A stretch of DNA of 64,000 nt. It comes from Clostridiales bacterium UBA3758 (GTDB lineage: Bacteria; Bacillota; Clostridia; Oscillospirales; Oscillospiraceae). The DNA lies in the NCBI GenBank assembly GCA_002371675.1, contig DFGE01000027.1, positions 15,557 to 79,556 of the forward strand, read 5' to 3'. Shown here piece after piece: positions 50,291 to 58,457 of this stretch. A program made the position numbers and the translations under genes. Numbering within the stretch: position 1 is the stretch's first letter; every line of letters starts with the position of its first letter. A model generated the notes under the pieces. It did no database searches and was not told the DNA's origin. It saw only the letters and a list, made by a program, of their open reading frames with translations.

Positions 50291-50836
50291 TCAAGTCTTA
50301 TTGAAACGCTCGATGAATTCGCGGATGACCTTGATTTTCGGCAGCTGCCGCAGCAGCGTATAGCCGATGAGATACAGAACGCCCGCCTCGCCGAGACCGA
50401 CGGTCAGGGCGTTGAAGCCGTAGGAGGCCAGGGGATCGTTCGGAAATTCCTGGAACTGATAGCCCCAGGTGAGCACCGCGCCGACGATGACGGCGTTGAA
50501 GAGCACCGGCATCAGGCAGCCCAGCAGTCTGTTCCTGACCGTGTTGCCCCTCTTGCCGAACCAGGCGGTGAGCAGCGCGGCCAGCAGGGTGGCCAGGGAG
50601 CCGAAGACAATGTCCAGGACGCTGCCGGTGTAGAGATTTGCGAGAATGCAGCCGGCAAAGACGGCCCAGACGGTGCCGGGCATCAGGAAAGGCAGGGCTG
50701 TGAGCGCTTCGCTGACGCGGAATTGGACGGGACCGTAGCTGATGGGAGCCAGGACGACGGTGAGGGCCGCGTAGGCGGCGGCGACCACGGCCATAACGGT
50801 CAGACGAAATGCGGTGCTGGATTTTTGCTTGTTCAT
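50291..50836 (-). CDS. queT: QueT-family ECF transporter S component
   Basis: Membrane subunit (181 residues, about five helices) thought to import queuosine precursors. Landmarks are AAAYAALTVVLAPISYGPVQFRVSEAL, PFLMPGTVWAVFAGCILANLYTG and WGYQFQEFPNDPLASYGFNALTVGLGE. The ATG at 50836 lies 11 bases after GGAGG. A folded leader precedes it and queH lies next upstream, both consistent with queuosine metabolism. Confidence 0.9.
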   Translation of the reverse strand: MNKQKSSTAFRLTVMAVVAAAYAALTVVLAPISYGPVQFRVSEALTALPFLMPGTVWAVFAGCILANLYTGSVLDIVFGSLATLLAALLTAWFGKRGNTVRNRLLGCLMPVLFNAVIVGAVLTWGYQFQEFPNDPLASYGFNALTVGLGEAGVLYLIGYTLLRQLPKIKVIREFIERFNKT

Positions 50837-50962
50837 GTTGGGGGTGACCTCCATTTTTTATTTTGCCAACGGAGGAAACCACCGGAATGCAAGCCGCATG
50901 AGCGGCTCCATTTTTTGGTTCGACCGTTGGGTCAAAGCTGGGTGTGGAAACCAGCTTTTATA
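50837..50962 (-). promoter_or_regulatory. Folded leader of queT, candidate preQ1-type riboswitch
   Basis: On the minus strand CCAACGG and CCGTTGG close a large stem-loop containing a GCCGC-TCAT-GCGGC hairpin. An AAAGCTGG/CCAGCTTT hairpin lies upstream. The closing stem ends just before an A-rich tract and the GGAGG ribosome binding site. I cannot match it to preQ1 class I, II or III by eye; the class is open. Confidence 0.4.
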
Positions 50963-50985
50963 CAGTTTTATCGCGCGGCGGTTCC

Positions 50986-51618
50986 TCAGGGCGTTTCCGC
51001 CGGCTCTTTTTCCTCCCGCTTGTGCAGGGAATACTCGCAGCCGCAGTAGAGCTGCTGATAGATGCCGTGCTCGTTTGCCAGGTCCCGGGAGCGCATCTCC
51101 CGCCCCTGCTTTTTGAAATCCGACGGAAGCCAGGCGACGCCCGCCGCACGGCCGATCTCCTCGCCCAGGGCGTTGATGCGCTTTTCGTCCTTGTGCCGGG
51201 AGAGGGTCAGGGTGGTGCAGAAATACTCGTAGCCGTAGTGCGCGGCGAGCCGCGCCGTCTCCAGCAGGCGCAGGCGGAAGCATTCGGTGCAGCGCGCGCC
51301 GCCCTCCGGTTCCTGCTCAAGACCCTTGACGCGCTTGTCGTAGTCCTCGTGCTTCCAGGGCTCGGCCAGGACTTCGACCCGGTCGGCAAGCCCCATCTTC
51401 TCGATCATCTCCACCAGCGCACGGAAGCGGCGGTCAAATTCCGCCTGCGGGTAGAGATTGGGGTTATACCACAGCACCGTCACGTCGAAATACTGCGTCA
51501 GATACTCCAGCACCGCGCCGGAGCAGACGCCGCAGCAGGCGTGCAGCAGCACGCGAGGGCGTCTGCCGCCCGCTTTCTGGATGATACGGTCCAGTTCCTT
51601 CTGATAATTCCGATTCAT
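50986..51618 (-). CDS. queH: Epoxyqueuosine reductase QueH
   Basis: Performs the last step of queuosine synthesis (epoxyqueuosine to queuosine), non-homologous to QueG. The 210 residues carry the iron-sulfur and metal cysteines LLHACCGVCSGAVLEYL, GARCTECFRLRL and QQLYCGCEYSL, all characteristic of DUF208/QueH. The start at MNRNYQKELDR is taken from family length; no ribosome binding site is seen. An earlier in-frame ATG lies in a palindrome. Confidence 0.92.
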   Translation of the reverse strand: MNRNYQKELDRIIQKAGGRRPRVLLHACCGVCSGAVLEYLTQYFDVTVLWYNPNLYPQAEFDRRFRALVEMIEKMGLADRVEVLAEPWKHEDYDKRVKGLEQEPEGGARCTECFRLRLLETARLAAHYGYEYFCTTLTLSRHKDEKRINALGEEIGRAAGVAWLPSDFKKQGREMRSRDLANEHGIYQQLYCGCEYSLHKREEKEPAETP

Positions 51619-51630
51619 AGTACTATTGAA

Positions 51631-51744
51631 TATACCATAGACGCGAAGCATCTATGGTATAATTTGTCATGTTTTTCGGTTGCCGCGCCAGCGGCGAGAA
51701 AAACGACTGAAATAAAGTATAATAACCACCTTACGGTTATTATA
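51631..51744. repeat. Stacked palindromes between queH and the dCMP deaminase gene
   Basis: TATACCATAGA (51631-51641) pairs with TCTATGGTATA (51651-51661). TATAATAACC (51718-51727) pairs with GGTTATTATA (51735-51744), which runs into another TATACCATAG. AT-rich, unlike the surroundings; possible operators shared by the divergent genes. Confidence 0.5.
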
Positions 51745-51823
51745 CCATAGTCTTTCAGAAAAAGCTACAGGGATTGGAAGCAAATCTGCGGCGGGGGACA
51801 AAAAAAGATGCTCCTCCTCCGCC

Positions 51824-51852
51824 TTGACGGAGCGGCGGCGCTGTACTATTAT
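51824..51852 (+). promoter_or_regulatory. Promoter of the dCMP deaminase-EFR1-HD operon
   Basis: TTGACG (51824-51829), a 17-base spacer, then TATTAT (51847-51852), 47 bases before the start codon. Confidence 0.68.
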
Positions 51853-51898
51853 ATTATTATTGAAATTCTGAAAACACCGGATCACAGGGGAGGACACC

Positions 51899-52396
51899 AT
51901 GGACAACCGCACCAATAAACAGAATTACTACCTGGATATCGCCGATTCCGTGCTCGAGCGCTCCACCTGTCTGCGCCGGAAGTACGGCGCCATCATCGTG
52001 CGCAACGACGAGATCATCTCCACCGGCTACAACGGCGCGCCGCGCGGCCGCCGCAACTGCTCCGATCTCGGCTACTGCACGCGCGAGAACCTCCACGTGC
52101 CCCGCGGCGAGCGCTATGAGCTCTGCCGCAGCGTCCACGCCGAGGCCAACGCCATCATCTCCGCCCCCCGGCGCGACATGATCGGCGCGACCATCTACCT
52201 CGTCGGGCGCGATGCGAAGACCAACGAGCTGCTCTCCGACGCCATGAGCTGCTCGATGTGCAAGCGGCAGATCATCAACGCCGGCATCGACCGCGTGGTG
52301 ATCCGCGTCTCTCCCAGCGAGTACCGCACCATCCCGGTCTCGGACTGGGTCGAGAACGACGATTCCATCATTGTTGACCCCTCCCTGCTGAGCTGA
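51899..52396 (+). CDS. Deoxycytidylate (dCMP) deaminase family protein
   Basis: Zinc-dependent cytidine/deoxycytidylate deaminase of the ComEB type, 165 residues. The zinc motifs are VHAEANAII (His/Glu) and SCSMCKRQIINAG (Cys-x2-Cys). GYNGAPRGRRNC matches the dCMP-deaminase substrate loop. It would supply dUMP for dTMP synthesis. GGGAGG precedes the ATG. It is followed by an EFR1 protein and an HD nucleotidase-like gene in one direction. Confidence 0.9.
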   Translation: MDNRTNKQNYYLDIADSVLERSTCLRRKYGAIIVRNDEIISTGYNGAPRGRRNCSDLGYCTRENLHVPRGERYELCRSVHAEANAIISAPRRDMIGATIYLVGRDAKTNELLSDAMSCSMCKRQIINAGIDRVVIRVSPSEYRTIPVSDWVENDDSIIVDPSLLS

Positions 52397-52448
52397 TTGC
52401 TGAATCATCTATTTTTATAAGTTTTATAAGGAAAAGGAGCGAAAAACC

Positions 52449-53237
52449 GTGAGCAAGAACGTGATCTTCTGTTTTTCCGGTACCGGCAACTGCCTTGACA
52501 TCGCCAAGAACATCGCAAAAGAACTCGGCGACACCGACATCATCAGCATGCGCTCCAAACCCGCCGTCATCGACGTGCGGGACGCTGAGCGCGTCGGCTT
52601 CGTGTTCCCCTGCTACGCGGGCGGTCTGCCCGGACATGTGGAGGAGTTCGTCAAGCGCATCACCGTCGGCGAGACGGCCTACAAGTTCGGCGTCGTGAGC
52701 TGCGCGGGCTATCCGGGCATCGGCCTCGGCGTGATCGACCGCATTATGAGCCTGCACTACGCTGCCGTCATCTCCCACCAGAGCGCCTGCATCTGGCTCA
52801 TGCCGCACACCCTCATGATCCCCCCAATGGACGCCGACAAGGCGCAGAATCGCTCCGAGCAGCTCGCCGCCAAGATCGGCAAGGACGTGAAGAACAAGCT
52901 CCGCAGCGACCGCAAGCCCGGCGGCATCAACCCCATCAACAGCGCCGAGAGCGCCGCCTGGAAGCTGCTCTGCGCCCAGAAGGCCTCCCAGCTGCGCGTG
53001 ACGGAGGACTGCATCGGCTGCGGCCAGTGCGAAAAGCTCTGTCCCGCCGGCAACATTCACATGATCGACGGCAGACCCGTCTTCGGCGTGGCAAACTGCG
53101 TCGGCTGCCTGGGCTGCCTGCAGTTCTGTCCGCAGCAGGCCATCCACATGGGCGGCGCCACGAGGACGCGCGAGCGCTACCACAACCCGAATATCACGCC
53201 CGCAGAGCTCATGAAGCCCATCATCCATATCGACTGA
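52449..53237 (+). CDS. EFR1-family ferrodoxin (flavodoxin plus 2x[4Fe-4S])
   Basis: Fusion of an N-terminal flavodoxin-like domain (FSGTGNCLDIAKNIA FMN loop, ~7-21) and a C-terminal bacterial ferredoxin. The cluster motifs are CIGCGQCEKLCP (~180) and CVGCLGCLQFCP (~217). 262 residues, GTG start at 52449 with AAGGAG upstream. Such proteins shuttle electrons in anaerobes; the partner is unknown. It is not RnfB: it lacks a membrane anchor and the RnfB Fe-S domain. Confidence 0.88.
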   Translation: MSKNVIFCFSGTGNCLDIAKNIAKELGDTDIISMRSKPAVIDVRDAERVGFVFPCYAGGLPGHVEEFVKRITVGETAYKFGVVSCAGYPGIGLGVIDRIMSLHYAAVISHQSACIWLMPHTLMIPPMDADKAQNRSEQLAAKIGKDVKNKLRSDRKPGGINPINSAESAAWKLLCAQKASQLRVTEDCIGCGQCEKLCPAGNIHMIDGRPVFGVANCVGCLGCLQFCPQQAIHMGGATRTRERYHNPNITPAELMKPIIHID

Positions 53238-53250
53238 GAGGAGAGGCCCG

Positions 53251-53814
53251 ATGGACGCCAGGGAATTCCTTTCCGCGCTGCACGTGGCCGAACGCCTCAA
53301 GGACGCCACGCGGCACTCCTATACCTCCGGCGGGCGGCATGAGAGCGTCGCCGAGCACAGCTGGCGCATCTCGCTGATGGCCTTCTGGCTGCGCGGTGAG
53401 TTCCCCGAGGCGGACATGGACAAGGTCATCCGCATGTGCCTCATCCATGACCTTGGCGAGGCCTTCACCGGCGATATCCCGAGCTTCCTCAAGACCGCCG
53501 CGGACGAGCGGCGCGAGGAGGAGCTGCTCTCCGCCTGGGTGGACACGCTGCCGGAGGGCATACGCGGCGAAATGCGCGCGCTCTATGCCGAGATGGAGGC
53601 GCGCGAGACCCTGGAGGCGAAGATATACAAGGCGCTCGACAGTATGGAGGCCGTCATCTCCCACAACGAGGCGGATCTGGCCACCTGGACGGAGAATGAG
53701 TATGAGCTCAACCTCCGCTACGGCTATGACAAGGCCGCCTTCTCCCCGCTGCTCACCGCCATCCGCGACGCTGTGCGCGACGAGACCCTCGCCAAGCTCG
53801 AGGCAGGGAAATAA
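53251..53814 (+). CDS. HD-domain phosphohydrolase (YfbR/HDDC2-like)
   Basis: A 187-residue HD_3 protein. The metal-binding residues are in RHESVAEHSWRISL, CLIHDLGEAFTGDI (the HD pair) and the later SMEAVISHNEADL Asp/His region. Related proteins are 5'-deoxynucleotidases, which would fit the upstream dCMP deaminase (nucleotide pool control; inference). GAGAGG precedes the ATG. It starts 13 bases after the EFR1 gene and ends at a long terminator. Confidence 0.87.
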   Translation: MDAREFLSALHVAERLKDATRHSYTSGGRHESVAEHSWRISLMAFWLRGEFPEADMDKVIRMCLIHDLGEAFTGDIPSFLKTAADERREEELLSAWVDTLPEGIRGEMRALYAEMEARETLEAKIYKALDSMEAVISHNEADLATWTENEYELNLRYGYDKAAFSPLLTAIRDAVRDETLAKLEAGK

Positions 53815-53830
53815 CAGGGAGACCGCCTAA

Positions 53831-53870
53831 ATGCAAAAGGGCTGCACCGTTCGGTGCAGCCCTTTTGCAT
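53831..53870. terminator. Bidirectional terminator after the HD gene
   Basis: Nineteen perfectly paired bases (53831-53849 with 53852-53870; core GGGCTGCACCG / CGGTGCAGCCC) flanked by A- and T-runs. It also serves the convergent zinc-ribbon gene. Confidence 0.9.
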
Positions 53871-53891
53871 ACAGCATATGATAGGAATCGC

Positions 53892-54137
53892 TTATTTCAC
53901 TTCCGCGGGGTCATCCAGCCATTTGGCGATCCGCTCCGGCTCGATGCTCAGCTTGCCGGACAGGAAAGCCACCATTTCGTTGAAGTTCAAGGTCTTCAGA
54001 TGCTCATAGTTGGTCGTTTGCTTCGTAAGGGGGACGACGCTGCGGCCCTCGATATAACCGCAGTTGTAACACATCTGCAGGGGGATCTTCCGATGGGAAT
54101 CAAGGGTCATCTCATTTCCGCACTGGGGACACTTCAT
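53892..54137 (-). CDS. Small zinc-ribbon protein
   Basis: An 81-residue protein with an N-terminal zinc ribbon: MKCPQCGNEM and MCYNCGYIEG (two CxxC). A helical tail follows (FNEMVAFLSGKLSIEPERIAKWLDD). GGAGG lies 8 bases before the ATG at 54137. A longer open frame upstream is not supported. Function unknown; a nucleic-acid or protein-binding adaptor is possible. Confidence 0.75.
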   Translation of the reverse strand: MKCPQCGNEMTLDSHRKIPLQMCYNCGYIEGRSVVPLTKQTTNYEHLKTLNFNEMVAFLSGKLSIEPERIAKWLDDPAEVK

Positions 54138-54272
54138 ATCAGACACCTCCCGGTCAACTTCGGCGATCACGCACAGGACTTGCAGTTCCATGTTACCGCA
54201 GCGCGGCGGATTTTGCAAGGGAAAAAGCCTGCCTTCGCGCGATTTTTTGCCGCTTTCCGCCGGAAAACCAAC

Positions 54273-54304
54273 AAAAGGGAAAGCTCTCCGGAGCTTTCCC
54301 TTTT
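54273..54304 (-). terminator. Terminator of hpf
   Basis: AAAAGGGAAAGCTC (54273-54286) pairs with GAGCTTTCCCTTTT (54291-54304), loop TCCG, 45 bases after the hpf stop on the minus strand. Confidence 0.87.
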
Positions 54305-54348
54305 GACAGATTACCGTTTGCGGAATTGTATGCGGCTGCGGGGGGGCC

Positions 54349-54891
54349 TTATTCGCCGTCGTCGCAAATCAGGCCGTAGCCGCCCTGCTTGCGCTTGTAC
54401 ACGACCGCGATGGCGTCTTCCGCGTCCATGTTGCGGAACACGAAGAACTCATGCCCCAGCAGGTTCATCTGCAGGATGGCCTCCTCGGGGGACATGGGCT
54501 TGATGGAGAAGCGCTTGCTGCGGACGATCTTGAATTCCTCATCCTCCTCCTCAAGAGGAGCAAAGGCAGGCACGGCATCACGCTCCTGCAAAGAACCCTC
54601 CCGAAGCTTCTTCGACAGGCGGGTCTTGTTCCGGCGGATCTGACGCTCGATCGCGGCGACGCCGGAGTCAACGGATGCATACATGTCATTGGTAAGTTCG
54701 CTTGCCCGGTAGAACAGGCCGTTGTTGTGGATGGTGATCTCAGCGAGGAAGCGACCGCGCTCGATGCTGAAGGTCACGAAAGCCTCCGCCTCTGTCTTGA
54801 AGAACTTGTCCAGCTTGCTGATCTTGCGCTGGGCATAGTCCCGCAGGTTCTCGGAGGAGTCCATCCGTTTTTCGGTGAAAGTGAACTTCAT
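54349..54891 (-). CDS. hpf: Ribosome hibernation promoting factor, long form
   Basis: Dimerises 70S ribosomes into 100S particles under stress. The N-terminal S30AE domain (~1-100) has RKISKLDKFFKTEAEAFVTFSIERGRFLAEITI and NDMYASVDSGVAAIERQIRRNKTRL. A linker follows, then the C-terminal dimerisation domain (KIVRSKRFSIKPMSPEEAILQMNLLGHEFFVFRNMDAEDAIAVVYKRKQGGYGLI). 180 residues, the long HPF of Firmicutes. The ATG at 54891 is preferred over the TTG that abuts AAGGAG. Confidence 0.95.
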   Translation of the reverse strand: MKFTFTEKRMDSSENLRDYAQRKISKLDKFFKTEAEAFVTFSIERGRFLAEITIHNNGLFYRASELTNDMYASVDSGVAAIERQIRRNKTRLSKKLREGSLQERDAVPAFAPLEEEDEEFKIVRSKRFSIKPMSPEEAILQMNLLGHEFFVFRNMDAEDAIAVVYKRKQGGYGLICDDGE

Positions 54892-54975
54892 TTGTGCCAA
54901 CTCCTTTCAGTGATGCCCGGACAGGCGGGGATCCGCCCATCCTCTGCACGCATTATAGCACAATATGAAACAGAA

Positions 54976-55010
54976 TAAAAGACCAATTTGCGTCTTTACG
55001 CAAATTGGTC
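54976..55010 (-). terminator. Terminator after the 55134-55433 gene
   Basis: GACCAATTTGCGT (54981-54993) pairs with ACGCAAATTGGTC (54998-55010); on the minus strand TCTTTTATT follows. It is 123 bases beyond the stop of the hypothetical gene. No other gene is seen in 54892-55133. Confidence 0.78.
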
Positions 55011-55133
55011 CCGGACTGCAGACAAAGCGGTGCTGCAAGGTTTCGGCTCGCATGGGGGGATTGTGAAGGGAGATGGGAGTTCCCCCCCCTTCAGGCTCAT
55101 GCTGCATAAATTGGTCTTGCGGGACGGCGCGGG

Positions 55134-55433
55134 CTACACATCGTAGCGGAAATATTCCGCCTCCCGCTCTTTTTCCCGCCGCTCACGCTCCATCTCGTCG
55201 AGCCAGGGCGTCGCCGGCGTGGGGCCGCCCTCGTCGCGCGTCGGGCAGAGGGCGGTGCAGCCGCGCGGGCAGGCTCCGTCCTTTTTCAGCGCTGCGAGAC
55301 ACTGGTGGCTGAGCCGCCGCCCGTAGCGGCGGTGGATGAGCGCGAGGATCAGAGCCGGCTTCCAGCCCGAGGCGGTATAGCGCTCGATATCCCGCTGTAT
55401 GGCCAGCGGCAGACGCTCGCGGGGAGAAGACAT
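55134..55433 (-). CDS. Hypothetical protein, 99 residues
   Basis: Basic N-terminal half (MSSPRERLPLAIQRDIERYT, then ALILALIHRRYGRRLSHQCLAALKK) that looks helical. A three-Cys segment (CPRGCTALC) and an acidic/basic coiled tail (MERERREKEREAEYFRYDV) follow. GGGAGG lies 8 bases before ATG 55433, and a promoter is visible at 55514-55542. I do not recognise the family. The cysteines could bind a metal. Confidence 0.6.
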   Translation of the reverse strand: MSSPRERLPLAIQRDIERYTASGWKPALILALIHRRYGRRLSHQCLAALKKDGACPRGCTALCPTRDEGGPTPATPWLDEMERERREKEREAEYFRYDV

Positions 55434-55513
55434 GGACCGTGCCTCCCTGTTATTCATACTCGCCAGGCAGTGAAATCATTCGAATCATCGACTGCTTTTG
55501 CTATCTGAGAATC

Positions 55514-55542
55514 AGTATAACATCCGGCGGCGGGAAAAACAA
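55514..55542 (-). promoter_or_regulatory. Promoter of the 99-residue hypothetical gene
   Basis: On the minus strand TTGTTT (55537-55542), 17 bases, then TATACT (55514-55519). It lies immediately downstream of the carboxypeptidase gene. Confidence 0.6.
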
Positions 55543-55578
55543 TGAGCTGGCTGCGCCGGGTCGCGTATTATTTTTGCC

Positions 55579-56721
55579 TCAGAGCCCCACCATGCTCCCC
55601 GCGAGGCGCAGCAGCAGACCGAAATAGCCAAGCCGCTCCACGCTCTCCGCCGCCGCGACGGGGATTTCGGCGAGCAGCTCGCCGTCGAGCGTGACGAGCA
55701 GCTTCCCGAGCTCCTCACCCTCGCTGACCGGCGCGGCGACGCCCTCCGGGAGCACCAGGCGGTATTCCGGCTCCGGCGCCGAGCGCTCCGTCACGGCGCA
55801 GGCGGGCCCGGCCAGGCGCAGCGGCAGACGCGCCTGCCGCCCGAGATCGACCGTCAGCTCCGGCAGCGCCTCCGCGGGGATCAGCGGACAGAGGCGGTAG
55901 TTGGCAAAGGCGTAGTTGAGCAGCGCGGCAGCGTCGGCGTTGCGCTTCTCGCTGCTCTGCTCGTGCAGCACGACGGCCACATACTCCACGCCATCCCGCT
56001 CTGCGGAGGCGGCCAGGCAGTACATCGCGGTGTTGGTGAAGCCGGTCTTGAGCCCGGTGCAGCCGTCGAGGGTCTGCAGTAGGCGATTGGTGTTCGCCAG
56101 CTCGAAATCCCCGCCGCGGATGCTGTCCGTCCAGATGGTGCTGTAGGCCTTGATGCGCTCATGCGCAAGCAGGCGGCAGGACATGAGCGCGATGTCCCGC
56201 GCGGTGGTGTAGTGCGCGTCGTCGTCGAAGAGCCCGGTGCAGTTGGTGAAATTCGTGTTGACCATGCCGAGCTCGCCGGCGCGCTCGTTCATGCGCTGCA
56301 CGAAGCGCGCCTCCGTCCCGCACAGATGCTCCGCCATGGCGACGGCGCAGTCGTTCGCGGAGACGACGGCGATGCACTTGAGCATCTCGTCCACACTCAT
56401 TTTCTCGCCTTCCTCGAGGTAGACGCAGCTGCCCCCGAAGGAGGCAGCGCGCTTGCTCGCGGTGACGATCTCCTCCGGCTTGAGCCGCCCTTCGTCGAGC
56501 GCCTCCACGATCAGCAGCATCGTCATCACCTTGGTGACGCTCGCAGGGGCCATACGGCGGTCGGCGTCCTTCTCGTAGAGGACGGTGCCGGTCTCCCGCT
56601 CCATGAGGATGGCGGAGGGCGCATCGATGGGGATGTCCCCGCCGCGCAGCGTCTCGAGCGCGTGGGCCCGGCCGCCGCCCAGCAGCGGCAGGATCAGCAA
56701 TAGGCAAAGGATCTTCTTCAT
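55579..56721 (-). CDS. D-alanyl-D-alanine carboxypeptidase (DacF/PBP5 family)
   Basis: Penicillin-binding enzyme trimming peptidoglycan pentapeptides. The 380 residues have an N-terminal signal (MKKILCLLLILPLLGGGRAHA), the S11 motifs SVTK (SxxK), SAND (SxN) and LKTGFTN (KTG), and a C-terminal beta domain (PBP5_C-like) with an amphipathic end (GYFGLLLRLAGSMVGL) for membrane anchoring. AGGAGG precedes ATG 56721; an open frame extends upstream without support. Confidence 0.93.
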   Translation of the reverse strand: MKKILCLLLILPLLGGGRAHALETLRGGDIPIDAPSAILMERETGTVLYEKDADRRMAPASVTKVMTMLLIVEALDEGRLKPEEIVTASKRAASFGGSCVYLEEGEKMSVDEMLKCIAVVSANDCAVAMAEHLCGTEARFVQRMNERAGELGMVNTNFTNCTGLFDDDAHYTTARDIALMSCRLLAHERIKAYSTIWTDSIRGGDFELANTNRLLQTLDGCTGLKTGFTNTAMYCLAASAERDGVEYVAVVLHEQSSEKRNADAAALLNYAFANYRLCPLIPAEALPELTVDLGRQARLPLRLAGPACAVTERSAPEPEYRLVLPEGVAAPVSEGEELGKLLVTLDGELLAEIPVAAAESVERLGYFGLLLRLAGSMVGL

Positions 56722-56990
56722 GTCCGATTTTCCTCCTGTGCGGCAATTGATTCTGTCGGAGTCTATGCGCCGTGGTGCGCGGGAATACCGCGGTTGACGG
56801 AATCTTACGGTTTTTGACGCGCTTTTTCCCGCTTCGATTTTAGCCAAAAGGCTCGGGAAATGCCTCGCAAAGGAGAGTTTTGAACAATTTCAACAGAGTT
56901 TTCCACAAGAAAGTGATGAACAAAGTGTTACATTTCATTTCAAAAAGTTGACATAATCCAAAAACCGCGTGCGTTATGCCAAATTTGATG

Positions 56991-57019
56991 TTGACGGAAA
57001 AATCGCGCAATAGTAAAAT
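56991..57019 (+). promoter_or_regulatory. Promoter of the AI-2E-type permease gene
   Basis: TTGACG (56991-56996), a 17-base spacer, then TAAAAT (57014-57019), 43 bases before the start. The rest of 56722-57061 is AT-richer than average and holds no gene. Confidence 0.65.
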
Positions 57020-57061
57020 GATATGCAGGAAGGCCGCAACGGCCTGCGAAAGGAGCCCGCT

Positions 57062-58396
57062 ATGAGACGGCAGTTTCACTGGGACAAAAAATATCTGTAC
57101 TGGGGCATGACGGCGTTCTTTGTGATCGCCGCAGCGATCCTCTTTTATATGGCGCTCAACTACATCACCCTGCTCGGCAAGGCGCTGAAGAAGATCGTGG
57201 GTATTCTCAGCCCCTTCATCTGGGGCCTGGTACTGACCTACCTGCTGCTGCCGCTGATGCGCCTGCTGGACGGGAAGGTTTTCGGCCCTCTGTGCAGGAA
57301 ACTCTTTGCCAAAAACAAACGCAGCGACGGGCGCAAGCTCTCCCGGGCGCTCGCGGTGCTGATCTCGGTGCTGGTGCTGCTCGCGGTGCTGGTCGCCCTG
57401 GTATATATGATCCTGCCGCAGTTGTACGACAGCATCAAGACCATCGTGGAGAAATCGCCTGCCTATGCGAAAAATCTCTCCGAGTGGGTCTCCAGTCTGC
57501 TGGTCAACTATCCGGAGGTCAACGCCTATATCAGCAGCACACTCGATACCCTGAATGCGGACATCGTCTCCTGGATCAGCAACAAACTCCTGCCGAGCTT
57601 CGGCAGCCTGATCACCAACATCTCCTCGGGCGTGTACTCCGTGTTCCGCGGCGTGTACAACCTCGTGATCGGCATCATCGTATCGATCTACCTGCTGAGC
57701 GACTTTGAGCATTTCAAGGCGGCCTCCAAGCGCCTGCTCTACAGCGTTTTCTCCCTGGAGAGCGCAGAGAAGATCCGCAGCGTCATGGCCTTCACGGACA
57801 AGACCTTCATGGGCTTCATTACCGGCAAGCTCATGGACTCGGCCATCATCGGCGTGATCTGCTACATCGTCTGCGCGATCCTGAAGATGCCCTATGCGCT
57901 GCTGGTCAGCGTGATCGTGGGCGTGACGAACATCATCCCCTTCTTCGGCCCGCTGATCGGTGCGATCCCCGCCACGATCATCATCCTGATGGTCTCGCCC
58001 CTCAAGGCCTTCATTTTCGTCGTGTTCGTCATCATCCTCCAGCAGGTGGATGGCAATTTCATCGGCCCCAAGATCCTCGGCAACTCCGTGGGCATCAGCG
58101 GCTTCTGGGTGATGTTCTCGATCATCGTTGGCGCAGGCCTCTTCGGCTTCTGGGGCATGCTCCTGGGCGTGCCGATCTTCGTGGTGATCCAGGCGCTGGT
58201 CGATCAGTCTGTGGCGCGCAGGCTCAAGCGCAGCGATCTGCCGGTGGAGGCGGAGGCCTATACCGATATCCAGCACATCGACCCCGTGACGCGGGAAATC
58301 ATCCGCACGCCGAAAAAAACCGCGCGGACGGGGAAGGCGGCGTCTCCGAAGCCGGAAGCGCCGCGGGATTCCTCCCGGGCGGAAAGCAAGGAATAA
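57062..58396 (+). CDS. AI-2E family transporter
   Basis: PerM/TqsA-like membrane protein, 444 residues with about eight helices. Family signatures include GILSPFIWGLVLTYLLLPLMRLLD, FTDKTFMGFITGKLMDSAIIGVICYI, GVTNIIPFFGPLIGAIPATIII, LQQVDGNFIGPKILGNSVGISGFWVMFSII and the GFWGMLLGVPIFVVIQ helix. A cytoplasmic Lys/Pro/Ser tail follows. Members transport autoinducer-2 or sodium; the substrate is not predictable. The ATG at 57062 follows AAAGGAG. Confidence 0.88.
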   Translation: MRRQFHWDKKYLYWGMTAFFVIAAAILFYMALNYITLLGKALKKIVGILSPFIWGLVLTYLLLPLMRLLDGKVFGPLCRKLFAKNKRSDGRKLSRALAVLISVLVLLAVLVALVYMILPQLYDSIKTIVEKSPAYAKNLSEWVSSLLVNYPEVNAYISSTLDTLNADIVSWISNKLLPSFGSLITNISSGVYSVFRGVYNLVIGIIVSIYLLSDFEHFKAASKRLLYSVFSLESAEKIRSVMAFTDKTFMGFITGKLMDSAIIGVICYIVCAILKMPYALLVSVIVGVTNIIPFFGPLIGAIPATIIILMVSPLKAFIFVVFVIILQQVDGNFIGPKILGNSVGISGFWVMFSIIVGAGLFGFWGMLLGVPIFVVIQALVDQSVARRLKRSDLPVEAEAYTDIQHIDPVTREIIRTPKKTARTGKAASPKPEAPRDSSRAESKE

Positions 58397-58399
58397 GAA

Positions 58400-58432
58400 A
58401 AAAACAGGAGCTTGAAAAAGCTCCTGTTTTTT
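58400..58432. terminator. Terminator between the AI-2E gene and the cysteine desulfurase gene
   Basis: AAAAACAGGAGCTT (58400-58413) pairs with AAGCTCCTGTTTTT (58418-58431), loop GAAA. Bidirectional, between convergent genes. Confidence 0.9.
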
Positions 58433-58457
58433 GCGGTCGGAGGGTACAGTCCGGTTC

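Noticed and set aside
52449..53237. EFR1 protein as the missing RnfB
   Set aside because: It has a flavodoxin domain and two clusters but no N-terminal membrane helix or RnfB-type Fe-S domain, and is 20 kb from the rnf genes with unrelated neighbours.
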